A DNA stretch of 64,000 nt, taken from positions 186,001 to 250,000 of the forward strand of contig NZ_LBMW01000003.1 in assembly GCF_026168105.1 (NCBI RefSeq). The letters run 5' to 3'. This DNA comes from Streptomyces hygroscopicus. GTDB lineage: Bacteria; Actinomycetota; Actinomycetes; Streptomycetales; Streptomycetaceae. The notes under the pieces were generated by a model. That model was not told the origin of the DNA. It did no database searches and was given only the letters and a program-made list of their open reading frames with translations. The position numbers and the translations under genes were made by a program. Of the stretch, positions 44,101 through 52,047 are shown one piece after another; position 1 is the stretch's first letter, and every line of letters starts with the position of its first letter.

Positions 44101-45042
44101 TACAGCCCGGACGGGAAACTGCTCGCGGCCGCCGACGCGGACCATACGGTACGTCTGTGGGACGTGGCCCTGAGGCGGCCGCTGGCCACGTTCACCGGCC
44201 ATCGCGAGAGCGTCGTCTCGGTGGCGTTCGCCCCCGATGGGCGGACGTTGGCGTCGGCCGGCTCCGACGGTACGGTCCGCCTGTGGGACGTACCGGCCCG
44301 TCGCCCGCTCGGCACGCTGGCAGGCCACACCGGAAGCGTGTTCGCGGTGGCGTTCGCCCCCGATGGGCGGACGTTGGCGTCGGCCGGCTCCGACGGTACG
44401 GTCCGCCTGTGGGACGTACCGGCCCGTCGCCCGCTCGCCGTGCTCACCGGGCACACCGACTACGTCAACGACGTTGCCTTCAGCCCCGACGGACGCACCC
44501 TCGCCAGCGTCAGCGACGATCTGAGCGTACGGCTGTGGGACGTGGCCGCCCACCGCCAGACCGCCAGGCTCACCGGTCACACCGGTGCCGTGCGCGCGGT
44601 GGCCTTCAGCCCCGACGGGCACACACTTGCCAGCGGCGGCAACGACGGCACCGTACGCCTGTGGAATCCGGGCCGGAAGCGACTGGAGGCGTCCCTGACC
44701 GGCCACGCCGGATCAGTGCGCGGCATCGCCTTCTCACCGGACGGGCATCTGCTGGCGAGCAGCGGCAGCGACCGCACGGTGCGGCTGTGGGACGTGCGGG
44801 GACATAGAGCCTGGGCCGCCCTGACCGGCCACACCAACGCGGTGTGGGGCGTCACCTTCTCACCGGACGGGCGGACGGTGGCCAGCAGCAGCAACGACGG
44901 CACCGTCCGGCTGTGGGACCTGGACCTCGCCTCCCGGCAGACGCAGATATGCCGGCTGCTCGGAACCGTCGGCCGCCGTGCACGCGAGGTCCTCGCCCCT
45001 GGGCCCGCCGTGGCTCTTACGCAGACGTGCGCCCGCCCCTGA
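41155..45042 (+). CDS. XRE-nSTAND-WD40 signalling protein with a TTA codon
   Basis: A 1295-residue multidomain protein. An XRE helix-turn-helix (about 32-90, GLSLADLARQTHYSKGYLSK) is followed by the nSTAND1 signature PYRGLSAFTAQDAAWFFGRE (111-130), Walker A APSGAGKSS (153-161) and Walker B PVLLVDQFEELF (252-263). A membrane helix lies near 595-617, then 14 WD40 repeats, enough for two seven-blade propellers. STAND ATPases act as ligand-triggered switches in defence or development. The target is unknown. Codon 334 (42154-42156) is TTA, implying bldA control. Start ATG 41155 precedes the XRE domain. Confidence 0.92.
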   Translation: MGDALGEPQQGPGRDNGSEREQAATTTPSFAVQLRRLRRQRGLSLADLARQTHYSKGYLSKIETGAKRATVDVARRCDRILEAHGQLLALVETAVGRERADGNDVSEPVCPYRGLSAFTAQDAAWFFGRERATAALVERVFQRIGTGPLMLVAPSGAGKSSLLSAGLVPSLRRPGGFPMPGAELWPVVALTPTAHPLEELLERAAKALCCDLGITVAGLRDRPHALLEAAHSMTDATAEESGAGGRRPPVRPVLLVDQFEELFTLCADEDERRAFVRVLCALAAPAPDGPAYDPAVVVLGVRADFSGRCLELPELASVFTDGLFALPPMSVAELRESVIRPAELAGVTLEPGLVPLLLRDAGLRDEPGASVRAGAELHETPSGALPLVSHALLATWRHREDSTLTVAGYERAGGIRGAVARTAEEVFAQLYPAEQKTVRRMLSRLVHVSDDTGATRRRTSRSALMEQLADAEDAARVLDAFVRARLITVDRDTVEITHEALLHAWPRLRDWIHEGRAGLLIHQQLAHAAADWEREGRDASALYRGTRLETALTRADELDGASRLSPQEEAFLKASQAEEEARQRQSRRQERLRQGLLGTLVVLLGLALAAGGIAYQQRSGALAQERVSRSQALALQSTSLAGGQPEVSMLLAVAAYRAHPTAEARGALLSTQAQPFAARLGGHEGPVNALAFAPDDQLLATASSDGTVMLRHLPDDRTTATLTLPGRVRSVAFSPDGRTLAASSTGGPVRLWDMARHRTQAVLPARTTGARAVTFDPRGGTLAVAGGDGTVQLWDTGRDHRAVAALSGHTGAATALAYAPDGRTLASAGSDTTVRLWDTDRGRPVAVLRGHTDEVLGIAFSPDGHSLATGGVDRTVRLWDAAARRTTATLTGHNDDVNAVAYTPDGATVVSAGGDGTTRLWDAHSGRPTETLAGHTDYVLGVAVNSSGTLLATAGFDQSVVLWDLRGRALAAPPFTEVSQAAYSPDGKLLAAADADHTVRLWDVALRRPLATFTGHRESVVSVAFAPDGRTLASAGSDGTVRLWDVPARRPLGTLAGHTGSVFAVAFAPDGRTLASAGSDGTVRLWDVPARRPLAVLTGHTDYVNDVAFSPDGRTLASVSDDLSVRLWDVAAHRQTARLTGHTGAVRAVAFSPDGHTLASGGNDGTVRLWNPGRKRLEASLTGHAGSVRGIAFSPDGHLLASSGSDRTVRLWDVRGHRAWAALTGHTNAVWGVTFSPDGRTVASSSNDGTVRLWDLDLASRQTQICRLLGTVGRRAREVLAPGPAVALTQTCARP
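42154..42156 (+). promoter_or_regulatory. In-frame TTA (bldA-dependent) codon
   Basis: Leu334 of the nSTAND protein, in AELRES, is encoded by TTA, in frame with ATG 41155. It is one of two in-frame TTA codons I found in the window. Confidence 0.75.
44219..44437 (+). repeat. 93-bp exact direct repeat within WD40 blades 9 and 10
   Basis: Bases 44219-44311 and 44345-44437 are identical, offset by 126 bases (exactly 42 codons, one blade). Identity at synonymous positions points to a very recent duplication or gene conversion, unlike the other more diverged blades. Confidence 0.93.
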
Positions 45043-45256
45043 GTCCGGCGTGCCTGCCTGGCGGGCGGGGGTTTCCCCAAGGTTTCCCGTTGCCTTCCCG
45101 AAGAGGGCACCGCCCAGATGTCGACCGGCGCCACTGCCGGTCGGCAGCCTGGACTCCGATTCGGCGACCGCACATCGGCGTCCCGCGGCGTCCTCCGCGA
45201 CCACGGAAGCCGCTTGGGACGACCACGAGTCCAGAACACAGAACGGGGGTACCGTC

Positions 45257-46138
45257 ATGCATCGCAGGACCGGTCTCATTGGCGCACTCATCGGCCTACT
45301 GGCCTTTCTCACCTGGGCACCCACCTACTCCGCCCACGCCGCCGAGCGGCTGCCCGCCGGCACCGTCGCACCGCGGTCCGGCGAAGGGTGCGGTCCCCTG
45401 TCGCCGGGCGCCTCCGAGACAGCCGAACGTGCCATCGCCGCGGCCTGCGAGCAAGCCGCGGCGGGTGTCTGGTACACCTGGGGCGGCGGCCACGGGGCGC
45501 AGCCCGGCCCCACTTACGGGCAGATCGACCCGACCGACCCGGCCAGCGAACACGACCCCGAACGGCGCGGCTTCGACTGCTCGGGGCTGGTGCGCTACGC
45601 CTACGCCCAGGCCACCGGATCCGACATCCTCAACGGTGACGCCGGCGTCCAGTACTACACGCCCCGCGCCGCCGCTCGCTTCACGGCCGCTCAGGGCCTT
45701 GCCCCGCTGCTGCCCGGCGATCTGCTTGCCTGGGGTACCTCACAGGACCTGCATCACATCGCCCTGTACCTGGGCGCGGGCAAGATGGTCGAGGCCAAGC
45801 AGTCGGGCACCAAGGTGATGGTCAGTGACGTCCGCCTGAACGGCGACTACTTCGGTGCGCTCCGCGTCAACACCGGCCCTGTCACCGGCCACGTCTTCCA
45901 GACTTGGGGCACCGGCGTCTGGACGAAGGCCCAGCCGTCCTCACGGGCCGCCCGTGTGTACGCGCTTCCCGGCCCGACGACCGTCCGGGTCGACTGCCAG
46001 AAGCACGCCGAACTCGTCACCGCAGACGGATACTCCAATGACGCCTGGTCCTACCTGCCCGACTACCGAGCCTGGGTCACCAACATCTACATCCAGGGCC
46101 CGGCCTGGCTCGACGGCGTGCCGACGTGCACGTCCTGA
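45257..46138 (+). CDS. Secreted NlpC/P60-type cell-wall hydrolase
   Basis: A 293-residue exported protein. After the signal peptide (residues 1-29, LIGALIGLLAFLTWAPTYSA) comes an NlpC/P60 domain. The nucleophile Cys is in RGFDCSGLVRYAY, the catalytic His is in DLHHIALYLG, and GDLLAWG is the usual strand before it. Members cleave D-Glu-meso-DAP or related peptide bonds in peptidoglycan. The C-terminal 75 residues (VYALPGPTTVRVDCQKHAEL) resemble a bacterial SH3 domain. ATG 45257 follows a GGGGG ribosome site. A strong hairpin terminator lies after the gene. Confidence 0.87.
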   Translation: MHRRTGLIGALIGLLAFLTWAPTYSAHAAERLPAGTVAPRSGEGCGPLSPGASETAERAIAAACEQAAAGVWYTWGGGHGAQPGPTYGQIDPTDPASEHDPERRGFDCSGLVRYAYAQATGSDILNGDAGVQYYTPRAAARFTAAQGLAPLLPGDLLAWGTSQDLHHIALYLGAGKMVEAKQSGTKVMVSDVRLNGDYFGALRVNTGPVTGHVFQTWGTGVWTKAQPSSRAARVYALPGPTTVRVDCQKHAELVTADGYSNDAWSYLPDYRAWVTNIYIQGPAWLDGVPTCTS

Positions 46139-46206
46139 CCACGACACCACCTGAGGAAAACCCGGTCGTCCGCCTACGCACGGTGCCGTCCCGCACGCGT
46201 GCCGGC

Positions 46207-46232
46207 GCAGGGCCCCCGCGCGGGGGCCCTGC
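46207..46232. terminator. Hairpin terminator after the NlpC/P60 gene
   Basis: A 12-bp perfect inverted repeat (GCAGGGCCCCCG and its complement) closes a 2-base loop. It sits 70 bases after the stop and about 20 bases before the left inverted repeat. Confidence 0.75.
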
Positions 46233-46251
46233 TGCGTGCGGCCGGCCGGTC

Positions 46252-46273
46252 AGAAGCTGTTTCAGAACCGGTG
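46252..46273 (+). repeat. Left 22-bp inverted repeat
   Basis: Perfect reverse complement of 48977-48998; it begins 20 bases after a terminator hairpin. Confidence 0.9.
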
Positions 46274-46690
46274 TTCTGTTACTGCCCGTAGCGGAGGGGC
46301 TGTAGCAGTGCCGTACGAGCAGGGCCTGGACGCAAGCCCTATCTGCGCCACAAGTTCAACCAGCAACCGCGCACAGAACCGCGCAGCGCCGACGAGGTAC
46401 TTACCGCAGCGACGCGTCATCTGCCACCCGGAGCGGGGACTCCGGCTATGACGCCGCAGGTTGAGTCCTGCCTATGGGCGGCCAAGCATAGGAAGACCTC
46501 CACAGGATGCGCCGCCGGCCAGCGCCCATGGCTGATGGGACCGACGCCTCCGGAGCCGTGTGCGCAGGCACAAATCGTGCCGAGGGGCAGTTCGCATGAG
46601 GTGCGGAAGACCCCGCCACCCCTCAGGGCGCTGGATGCGGGGTCTTCGTGTATGTGCAGCCGGATGCCGCCGAGCGCAGCCCGATGACGG
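46274..46690. other. Left interior of the inverted-repeat segment, no supported gene
   Basis: About 400 bases with one plus-strand stretch (RKPYLRHKFNQQPRTEPRSA, then DEVLTAATRHLPP) that looks protein-like but matches nothing I know. It may be transposase debris. Confidence 0.35.
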
Positions 46691-48229
46691 CTACTGGTGC
46701 AGCCGCGACGCGTCCCGGCAGGACTCGGAGCCCGAACAACGGGCGAGCGCGGTCAAGGTCTCGTGCAGGGCTTTCTCTTTCCCGTCGCTCGGACTGCCTG
46801 CGAGATTCTTAAGCTCAGCGGGATCGGCCTGCGTGTCGTAGTGTTCGCGTTCCCCGTCCGCGTACTCGACCCAGAGACTGTCCGCGGTCCGAAGCGCCTC
46901 GTACGTCGGCGGATTGCCGCTGTCCTTCGGAGCCGCGTCGGGATCGCCCGTGGACGTTCCGGGATGGTGATGCTCGACCAGAACGGACTCACGCCAGTCC
47001 TTCGGCGACGATCCGTGGAAGAGGTCGACAAGGCTGAGACCGTCCACGGCCGAGGGCGGCTTCAGCCCCGCGAGCTGCTGGAACGTCGGATTGAGATCGG
47101 TGTTCTGCACCAGCTGGGAGGCGGTCCGCCCCGCCGGCACATCCGGTCCCGTCACCATCATGGGGACGCGGATATCGGTGTCGAAAGCGGTCTGCTTGCC
47201 CGGCCGCAGCCGGTGCTCACCCATGTGGAAGCCGTTGTCCGAGCCGAAGACCAGATACGTGTCGTCCGCGAGCCCCTTCTCCTTCAGCACGTCCTCCAGG
47301 TGGCCGATCATCCGGTCGACGGCCTGAACCGAGCGGACCCGCTTGGCGAACTTGCGGTCGATCTGCGTCTTCTCCTTGTCGCTCAGGGGCTTGAGATCGG
47401 CCTGCCACTTCGGCGCCTGCGCGGGCAGCCGATCGTAGGCGGCGCTCCTGGGTGCCTTGAGCCCCGGGTAGCTGTTGGCGTCGCGGGGCGCGGGCGTGGA
47501 GGGCTCGTGCGGCGCGAAGGTGGCGAGTTCCAGCATGAACGGCTTGCCGTCCGCCGCCGAGGAACCGATGAAGGAGCCCGCCTTGGCGGACACCACGTCG
47601 GTCAGGTAGTCCTGCGGGTCATGGCCGTAGTGGACGACCCTGCCGTTCTCGTTGAGGTCGTAGTTGAACTCTGGATACCCGTTGCCGGCCACGTCCCATT
47701 CGTTCCAGCCCGGAGGCACGTACGGGTGATCGGTGCCGCTGGTGTCCTTCGGCTGGTAGCCGTTGAGGTACTTGCCCATGAAGCCGGTGCGGTAGCCGGC
47801 CTTCTGAAGAGCCGGCGCGTAGCACTTCTTCTCGTCGCCGTTCTTCATGAAGGCGCCGTAGCCTCCGTCGTCCCCGTTGTTGGTGAAGACCCCGGTGTTG
47901 TGGGGGTACTGCCCCGTGAGTATCGAGGAACGCGAGGGGCAGCAGAGCGAGTCGGTGACGAAGTAGTTCGAGAACGTCGTCCCCTGCTTGCTCATCTGCT
48001 GAACGTGCGGCATATACCGCACGAGATTCCAGGAGAGGTCGTCGGTGAGTACATAAATGATGTTGGGCTTGCGGCCCTGTTCAGAACTCCCCGCCAACGA
48101 GGATGCGGACGCCCCGACCGCCGCGCTCTTGCCGGGCGCTGCCGAGCACCCGACGAGCACCGCGGCGGCCACGGCAACCCACAGCAGGACCTGCCCTGCC
48201 GCACTCCTGCCTGGAGACGATCCGTGCAT
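46691..48229 (-). CDS. Exported arylsulfatase-family lipoprotein
   Basis: A 512-residue type I sulfatase. The formylglycine site is SLCCPSRSSILTGQ (C-x-P-S-R consensus). Metal ligands are visible in YVLTDDLSW near the start and GSDNGFHMGEHR later. The N-terminus has a hydrophobic run ending VLVGCSA, a lipobox, so the enzyme is probably surface-anchored. Activity needs a formylglycine-generating enzyme, not encoded here. Sulfate-ester release from polysaccharides or aryl sulfates is plausible. It lies inside the inverted-repeat-bounded segment, which suggests cargo. Confidence 0.9.
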   Translation of the reverse strand: MHGSSPGRSAAGQVLLWVAVAAAVLVGCSAAPGKSAAVGASASSLAGSSEQGRKPNIIYVLTDDLSWNLVRYMPHVQQMSKQGTTFSNYFVTDSLCCPSRSSILTGQYPHNTGVFTNNGDDGGYGAFMKNGDEKKCYAPALQKAGYRTGFMGKYLNGYQPKDTSGTDHPYVPPGWNEWDVAGNGYPEFNYDLNENGRVVHYGHDPQDYLTDVVSAKAGSFIGSSAADGKPFMLELATFAPHEPSTPAPRDANSYPGLKAPRSAAYDRLPAQAPKWQADLKPLSDKEKTQIDRKFAKRVRSVQAVDRMIGHLEDVLKEKGLADDTYLVFGSDNGFHMGEHRLRPGKQTAFDTDIRVPMMVTGPDVPAGRTASQLVQNTDLNPTFQQLAGLKPPSAVDGLSLVDLFHGSSPKDWRESVLVEHHHPGTSTGDPDAAPKDSGNPPTYEALRTADSLWVEYADGEREHYDTQADPAELKNLAGSPSDGKEKALHETLTALARCSGSESCRDASRLHQ

Positions 48230-48413
48230 GCACTCTCAACTCCCACTAGTCTGCCGGTCGGTGGGCCAGCGAGAGTAAGAGCGCTTCTTGTGGATTCCTT
48301 GTGCCGAAGGGCCCAGCTCATCAGCCGAGGTGCGCGTCCCACAGGCCCGGTGCCGAGGCCGAGGTCTACTTCGGAGATGTCATGGTGATGCTCGCCGGCG
48401 AGCTGGTGACCTG
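48230..48413. other. Sulfatase upstream region
   Basis: No coding signal is supported; it presumably holds the sulfatase promoter. Confidence 0.4.
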
Positions 48414-48779
48414 CTACCTGTTCGCGTCCAGCTGTCGTACTCGGGCAAGGCCGTCCACCGACCCGTTGACCGCACTGTCGGCGTGTCCTCCGCCTTCTAC
48501 GGGACCCCACTGCGCGGCCACCCACCGTTGCGTACGGACGGTATAGAAGGACAGCCCGATCTCATCGGCGAACAGCCGCAGCGACTCCGCCACACTCTGA
48601 TCACCCTCGTCGAGCGGCAGATGACCCCCGTGCCCGCGAAGCGGCTCCAACTCTAACGCCGCGTCCCCGAGCCCGAACTGACAGCGGGTGTCCTCCTCCA
48701 CCAGGTCCAAGGACTCGGCCACCAGCTCGTCGTAACGGCTCCGTGTGACCTTCCCGACCATCTCCACCATTGGAGCCAT
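48414..48779 (-). pseudogene. Truncated DUF6192 family gene
   Basis: The minus strand reads MAPMVEMVGKVTRSRYDELV, then LDLVEEDTRCQFGLGDAALE, LEPLRGHGG and LRLFADEIGLSFYTVRTQRW, the N-terminal third of DUF6192 proteins with a helix-turn-helix-like segment. Normal members run over 200 residues. Here homology stops after VAAQW and a stop follows 32 residues later. DUF6192 genes often occur on actinomycete mobile elements, which agrees with the flanking inverted repeats. Confidence 0.55.
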
Positions 48780-48976
48780 GGCGCACCATCCGACACGGGC
48801 CGAAGCGTCGGCGTCCTGCGTCGGCTGCGGAACCCCGGCCCGGCGATGCAACCCAGGCTGCACCCCGCACCACCAACATCACCAGACGCCAAGCCAACAT
48901 GGCCGATTCCAGCCCCTATTGCGGCCCACGGCGCCCGGCACCACCGACCGGTCCACCAGTCACGGACGTCACAGAT

Positions 48977-48998
48977 CACCGGTTCTGAAACAGCTTCT
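48977..48998 (-). repeat. Right 22-bp inverted repeat
   Basis: Exact reverse complement of 46252-46273. Its last base is the final base of the IclR stop codon. Confidence 0.9.
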
Positions 48999-49771
48999 CA
49001 GTGCTTGCTGAGCGCGGCAGCAGCGCGCCTGGTCGCGTCGATGTACGCGACCGGAGCCCGCTGCATCTGCATGGCCGGGCGCAGCAACAGCACGGACGCT
49101 GCGATCGAGTCGCCGTCGAAGACCGGCGCGGCGATGCTGTTCCAGTGCGCCATGCACTCCTGGTGGCCCAGGGCGAAACCGAGTTCGCGGATCTCGACGA
49201 GTGAGGCCGTCAGCTGGTCGGCGTCGCGGATGACTCCCGGGCCTGCCCCGTCCGGCACGGGTTCGGCCAGCACGTGCGCCTGGACGGCCTCGGGCAGGTA
49301 GGCGAGGATGGCCCGTCCGCTGGCACCTGTGCGTAGGCTGCGGATGACCGACATCACGTCGTGCGCAGTCATGCCCAGGTCGGCCAGGTCACTGTCGCCG
49401 ACGGCCATGTCCGTGCACTGTCGGCCGGCCGTCGTCCCCGGCGACTTCGTGTAGAGGAAGACCAGGCCGCCGTCAGTAGCCTCGCGGAGCGCCTGCAGAG
49501 CCTGGTGCGCTTCGTCGCGGGTCGGCCCCTGGGGGAGTGCGTAGGCCAGATCGGACGGCGGGGGTGCCGGCTGGTACATGCCGCGCCGGGGGCGCTCGTA
49601 GATCTCCCGGTAGATGCCAGCGGTGAGAATCCGGGACGTCGTGGAGTCGTCCAGACCGGCCGCTGCCGCAATGTCGCGGAGGGAGTGAGCACCAGGGCCG
49701 AGCTCCGCCAGAACCTGCCGCACGAAGTGCGCCCGGTCCGCAACGCCCGGCCCTCCCGGGATCGTTGGCAT
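48998..49771 (-). CDS. IclR-family regulator
   Basis: A 257-residue IclR-type regulator. The N-terminal winged helix (about residues 12-65) includes SLRDIAAAAGLDDSTTSRIL, and the effector domain ends with ALGHQECMAHWNSIAAPVFD. GGAGGAG precedes ATG 49771. It follows the quinone oxidoreductase gene by 31 bases on the same strand and probably forms an operon with it, perhaps as its regulator. The 3' end coincides with the right inverted repeat, so the natural C-terminus may have been altered by insertion. Confidence 0.85.
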   Translation of the reverse strand: MPTIPGGPGVADRAHFVRQVLAELGPGAHSLRDIAAAAGLDDSTTSRILTAGIYREIYERPRRGMYQPAPPPSDLAYALPQGPTRDEAHQALQALREATDGGLVFLYTKSPGTTAGRQCTDMAVGDSDLADLGMTAHDVMSVIRSLRTGASGRAILAYLPEAVQAHVLAEPVPDGAGPGVIRDADQLTASLVEIRELGFALGHQECMAHWNSIAAPVFDGDSIAASVLLLRPAMQMQRAPVAYIDATRRAAAALSKH

Positions 49772-49802
49772 GGACTCCTCCGATATCGCCTGGGTGGTCG
49801 GT

Positions 49803-50747
49803 TCAGTTGGAGACATGCAGCATCGCCTTACCGGTAACGGTGCGGTTCTCCAGAGCGCGGTGTGCATCCGAGGCCTGCTTCAGAAGCCATTCCTGGCCGA
49901 TGACGGGGCGCAGTGTCCCGGCCGCGACGGCGTCGAACAGTTCCTTCATGGAGTTGGCCAGGGCGCCGCGCACGCTGTAAAGGTGCGGCAGCCACAGGCC
50001 TTGAACGGTCAGGGATCGCTCCAGCAGCAGCCGACCCGATGCCGGGGCGGGCGTACCGCCTGCGTAGCCGTAGACAGCCATCCGCCCAAGGGGCGCGAGC
50101 GTCGCGAGGAGCTGCTCGTGGACCCGTCCGCCCGTCATCTCCAGGACGGCAGTCACAGGGCCCCCGGCGGCGTCCAGGACGGCCTGCGTCAGGTCATCGG
50201 CACGGGAGTCGACCACGGCGGAGGCGCCCAACTCGGTCGCCAGGGCCCGGCGCTCCGATGTGGAGGCCAGGCCGATGACGCGGGCGCCGGCCTGTGCTGC
50301 CAGCTGCATGGCGAGCGTGCCCACGCCCCCGGCTGCCGCGGAGACGACCACGGTGTCCGACGACGTCAGCCGGATGCACGTGTGCAGCAGATGCCATGCG
50401 GTGTTGCCCTGGAGCGTGACCGCAAGCGCCTGCTCGTCGGTGACATCGTCCGGTACCGGCCAGCAGGTCATCCTGTGCATGGCGACCTGCTCGGCGTACC
50501 CGCCGCCCCGTGTGAGCGCCACCACCCGCTCGCCCTTGTCGTCCACGCCCATCACCTCGTTGCCCGGGGTATAGGGCAGCTCAATGTCTGCGAGATAGGT
50601 ACCAGTCCGCACATGCGTGTCAGCAAAATTCACACCGGCTTTGCGGACGTTGATCACGCGGTGAGCACGTGGCGGAGTGGGCTCGGGCACATCGGCCATC
50701 TCCAGTACTTCAGGGCCTCCCAGCGACTTCATGACGACAGCGCGCAC
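49803..50747 (-). CDS. NADPH:quinone oxidoreductase (zeta-crystallin-like MDR)
   Basis: A 314-residue medium-chain dehydrogenase/reductase of the zinc-free quinone reductase branch. GroES-like N-terminal half: KAGVNFADTHVRTGTY and YTPGNEVMGVD. Rossmann motif: AAAGGVGTLAMQLAA. The usual catalytic zinc Cys/His set is absent. It reduces quinones or enones with NADPH. GTG 50747 is chosen because GGAGG lies eight bases upstream and it begins the typical VRAVVMKSLGGPEVLE opening. Confidence 0.9.
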   Translation of the reverse strand: MRAVVMKSLGGPEVLEMADVPEPTPPRAHRVINVRKAGVNFADTHVRTGTYLADIELPYTPGNEVMGVDDKGERVVALTRGGGYAEQVAMHRMTCWPVPDDVTDEQALAVTLQGNTAWHLLHTCIRLTSSDTVVVSAAAGGVGTLAMQLAAQAGARVIGLASTSERRALATELGASAVVDSRADDLTQAVLDAAGGPVTAVLEMTGGRVHEQLLATLAPLGRMAVYGYAGGTPAPASGRLLLERSLTVQGLWLPHLYSVRGALANSMKELFDAVAAGTLRPVIGQEWLLKQASDAHRALENRTVTGKAMLHVSN

Positions 50748-51019
50748 GGGCGTTTTCCTCCACTGACGGCGACGGTTGGGCATCCACCCTAACTGGCCCT
50801 GACAAGCCCTCAACCAGTTGCAGGTGATGCCCGGCCCCGGCCGTAACCGGCTCGCCAAGTCCGCACACGCCGTGGGATGGTCCACGTTCGCGGGCATGCT
50901 GGAGTACAGGGCCGCCAGACACGGCCATACTTCGCGCGCACGGAACGCTTCGAGCCGACCTCCCCGAAAGGGTCGGACGACCCAGGCCAAAATCCCTGGC
51001 CTCGTGGCCGGGAAACATG

Positions 51020-51244
51020 TCAAACGGCGCTTCTCAGGGGTCGCAGCACGGCGGCGCCGGCGCGCAGGAGCGCGGATACAGGTGGTCCCACCCATCGGGT
51101 CAGGTCGCGTGGCAAGGCAGGGTCGAGTTCGATGGTCACCCGGACGTACCGGGTGTGCAGCTGAGTTACCTTGACGGGCCGGGGCGCGGCTGCCTCCGGT
51201 CCCCGCCGCAGTGCGGCTCGGTAGGTGTCCTTGCGCTGGTTCAC
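51020..51244 (-). CDS. Small ParA-partner protein, C-terminally altered
   Basis: A 74-residue protein starting GTG 51244, overlapping the ParA stop (GTGA). Residues 1-48 (MNQRKDTYRAALRRGPEAAA, then VRVTIELDPALPRDLTRWVG) resemble the small DNA-binding partners that follow ParA on Streptomyces plasmids. The remaining 25 residues (PPVSALLRAGAAVL and so on) do not, so a frameshift or truncation is likely. It is probably a relic partition gene. Bases 50748-51019 upstream of the oxidoreductase hold nothing else. Confidence 0.55.
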   Translation of the reverse strand: MNQRKDTYRAALRRGPEAAAPRPVKVTQLHTRYVRVTIELDPALPRDLTRWVGPPVSALLRAGAAVLRPLRSAV

Positions 51245-51876
51245 GCCGTGTCCTGACGCTTGATGAGTTCGTGGGCGAGGTCCATGTACGCCGAGCCCTT
51301 GACCTCGATGGGGCTGCCGAACGACTGGGCGTACAGGTCGAGCCGCGGAATATGGGTGGACAACACGTCGAAGCCCCGCTCGGTGAGAGCTTCACGGGCG
51401 TCGGCATCGGGACCGGTGCGCGTGGCGTCGGGACGATTCGTGCGGTTCAGCAGGACAGCGGCGCGGGCCGGCTGGGCGCGCAAGGACTGCACGTCGCCCA
51501 TCTCGCCACCGATGGGCGCCATGCGATCCAGCTCGATGGGGGATGGGGTCACCGGCACGATCCACTCGCTCGCGTACCTCATGATGCTCCGGGCGATGTG
51601 GGCGTGGTCCTCGAGCTGCGGGGCGTCGAACACGACGGCCTGCCGGCTGCCGAGGAAGTCGTTCACGCGCCGGTGCACGTCGCCCACCGGAAGGGCGACC
51701 ACAGGAAACGGGAAGCCACCTGCCAGTTCACTCCAACGCAGCGCGGAGGAGGCCGGGTCACTGTCCACCAGCAGTGGTGAGGTGCCCGACTCGTGAAGTG
51801 CATGAGCCAACCAGACTGCGCTGGTCGTCTTTCCCACTCCGGGTTTCAGATTCACAAAGGCGTAACTCGGCGACAC
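51241..51876 (-). CDS. ParA-family partition ATPase (plasmid type)
   Basis: A 211-residue small ParA/Soj ATPase. The deviant Walker A is NLKPGVGKTTSAVWLAHAL, Walker A' is LLVDSDPASSALRW, and VVFDAPQLEDHAH is the switch/Walker B region. Genes of this size with a tiny coupled partner drive plasmid segregation. Its presence here suggests an integrated plasmid or a former mobile element. GTG 51876 begins the typical SPSYAFVNLKPG opening; an upstream start at 51966 adds 30 residues without family resemblance. Confidence 0.82.
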   Translation of the reverse strand: MSPSYAFVNLKPGVGKTTSAVWLAHALHESGTSPLLVDSDPASSALRWSELAGGFPFPVVALPVGDVHRRVNDFLGSRQAVVFDAPQLEDHAHIARSIMRYASEWIVPVTPSPIELDRMAPIGGEMGDVQSLRAQPARAAVLLNRTNRPDATRTGPDADAREALTERGFDVLSTHIPRLDLYAQSFGSPIEVKGSAYMDLAHELIKRQDTA

Positions 51877-52047
51877 AAGAGCGAACGCTAACGGCCACGA
51901 GCGTCCGACTGCCGTCGATGCGGGACGCACACTCTCCCCGTTCACCCTGCGGCGCCGGTGAATCATTCTTATGGGCCAATGCCGAAGCCGCCGGGCCCAC
52001 GAGTTGCCCGGCGAGTGTGCTGTATACGCGGCCGCGGGCAGTCGCTC

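Larger units (their letters stand above)
46252..48998. mobile_element. Transposon-like segment bounded by 22-bp inverted repeats
   Basis: AGAAGCTGTTTCAGAACCGG plus TG (46252-46273) recurs as its exact reverse complement at 48977-48998. The match extends inward by another five bases after one mismatch. The 2.75-kb interior holds a sulfatase gene and a truncated DUF6192 gene but no recognised transposase. The right end abuts the stop codon of the IclR gene. No convincing target duplication is seen at either edge. It could be a non-autonomous transposon, or two ends left from one lost insertion sequence. Confidence 0.6.

Noticed and set aside
48414..48779. Intact small regulator
   Set aside because: Homology to DUF6192 ends abruptly after about 85 residues, so it is treated as a truncated gene.
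46252..48998. Complete insertion sequence
   Set aside because: No transposase was found, and no target duplication is visible next to the inverted repeats.
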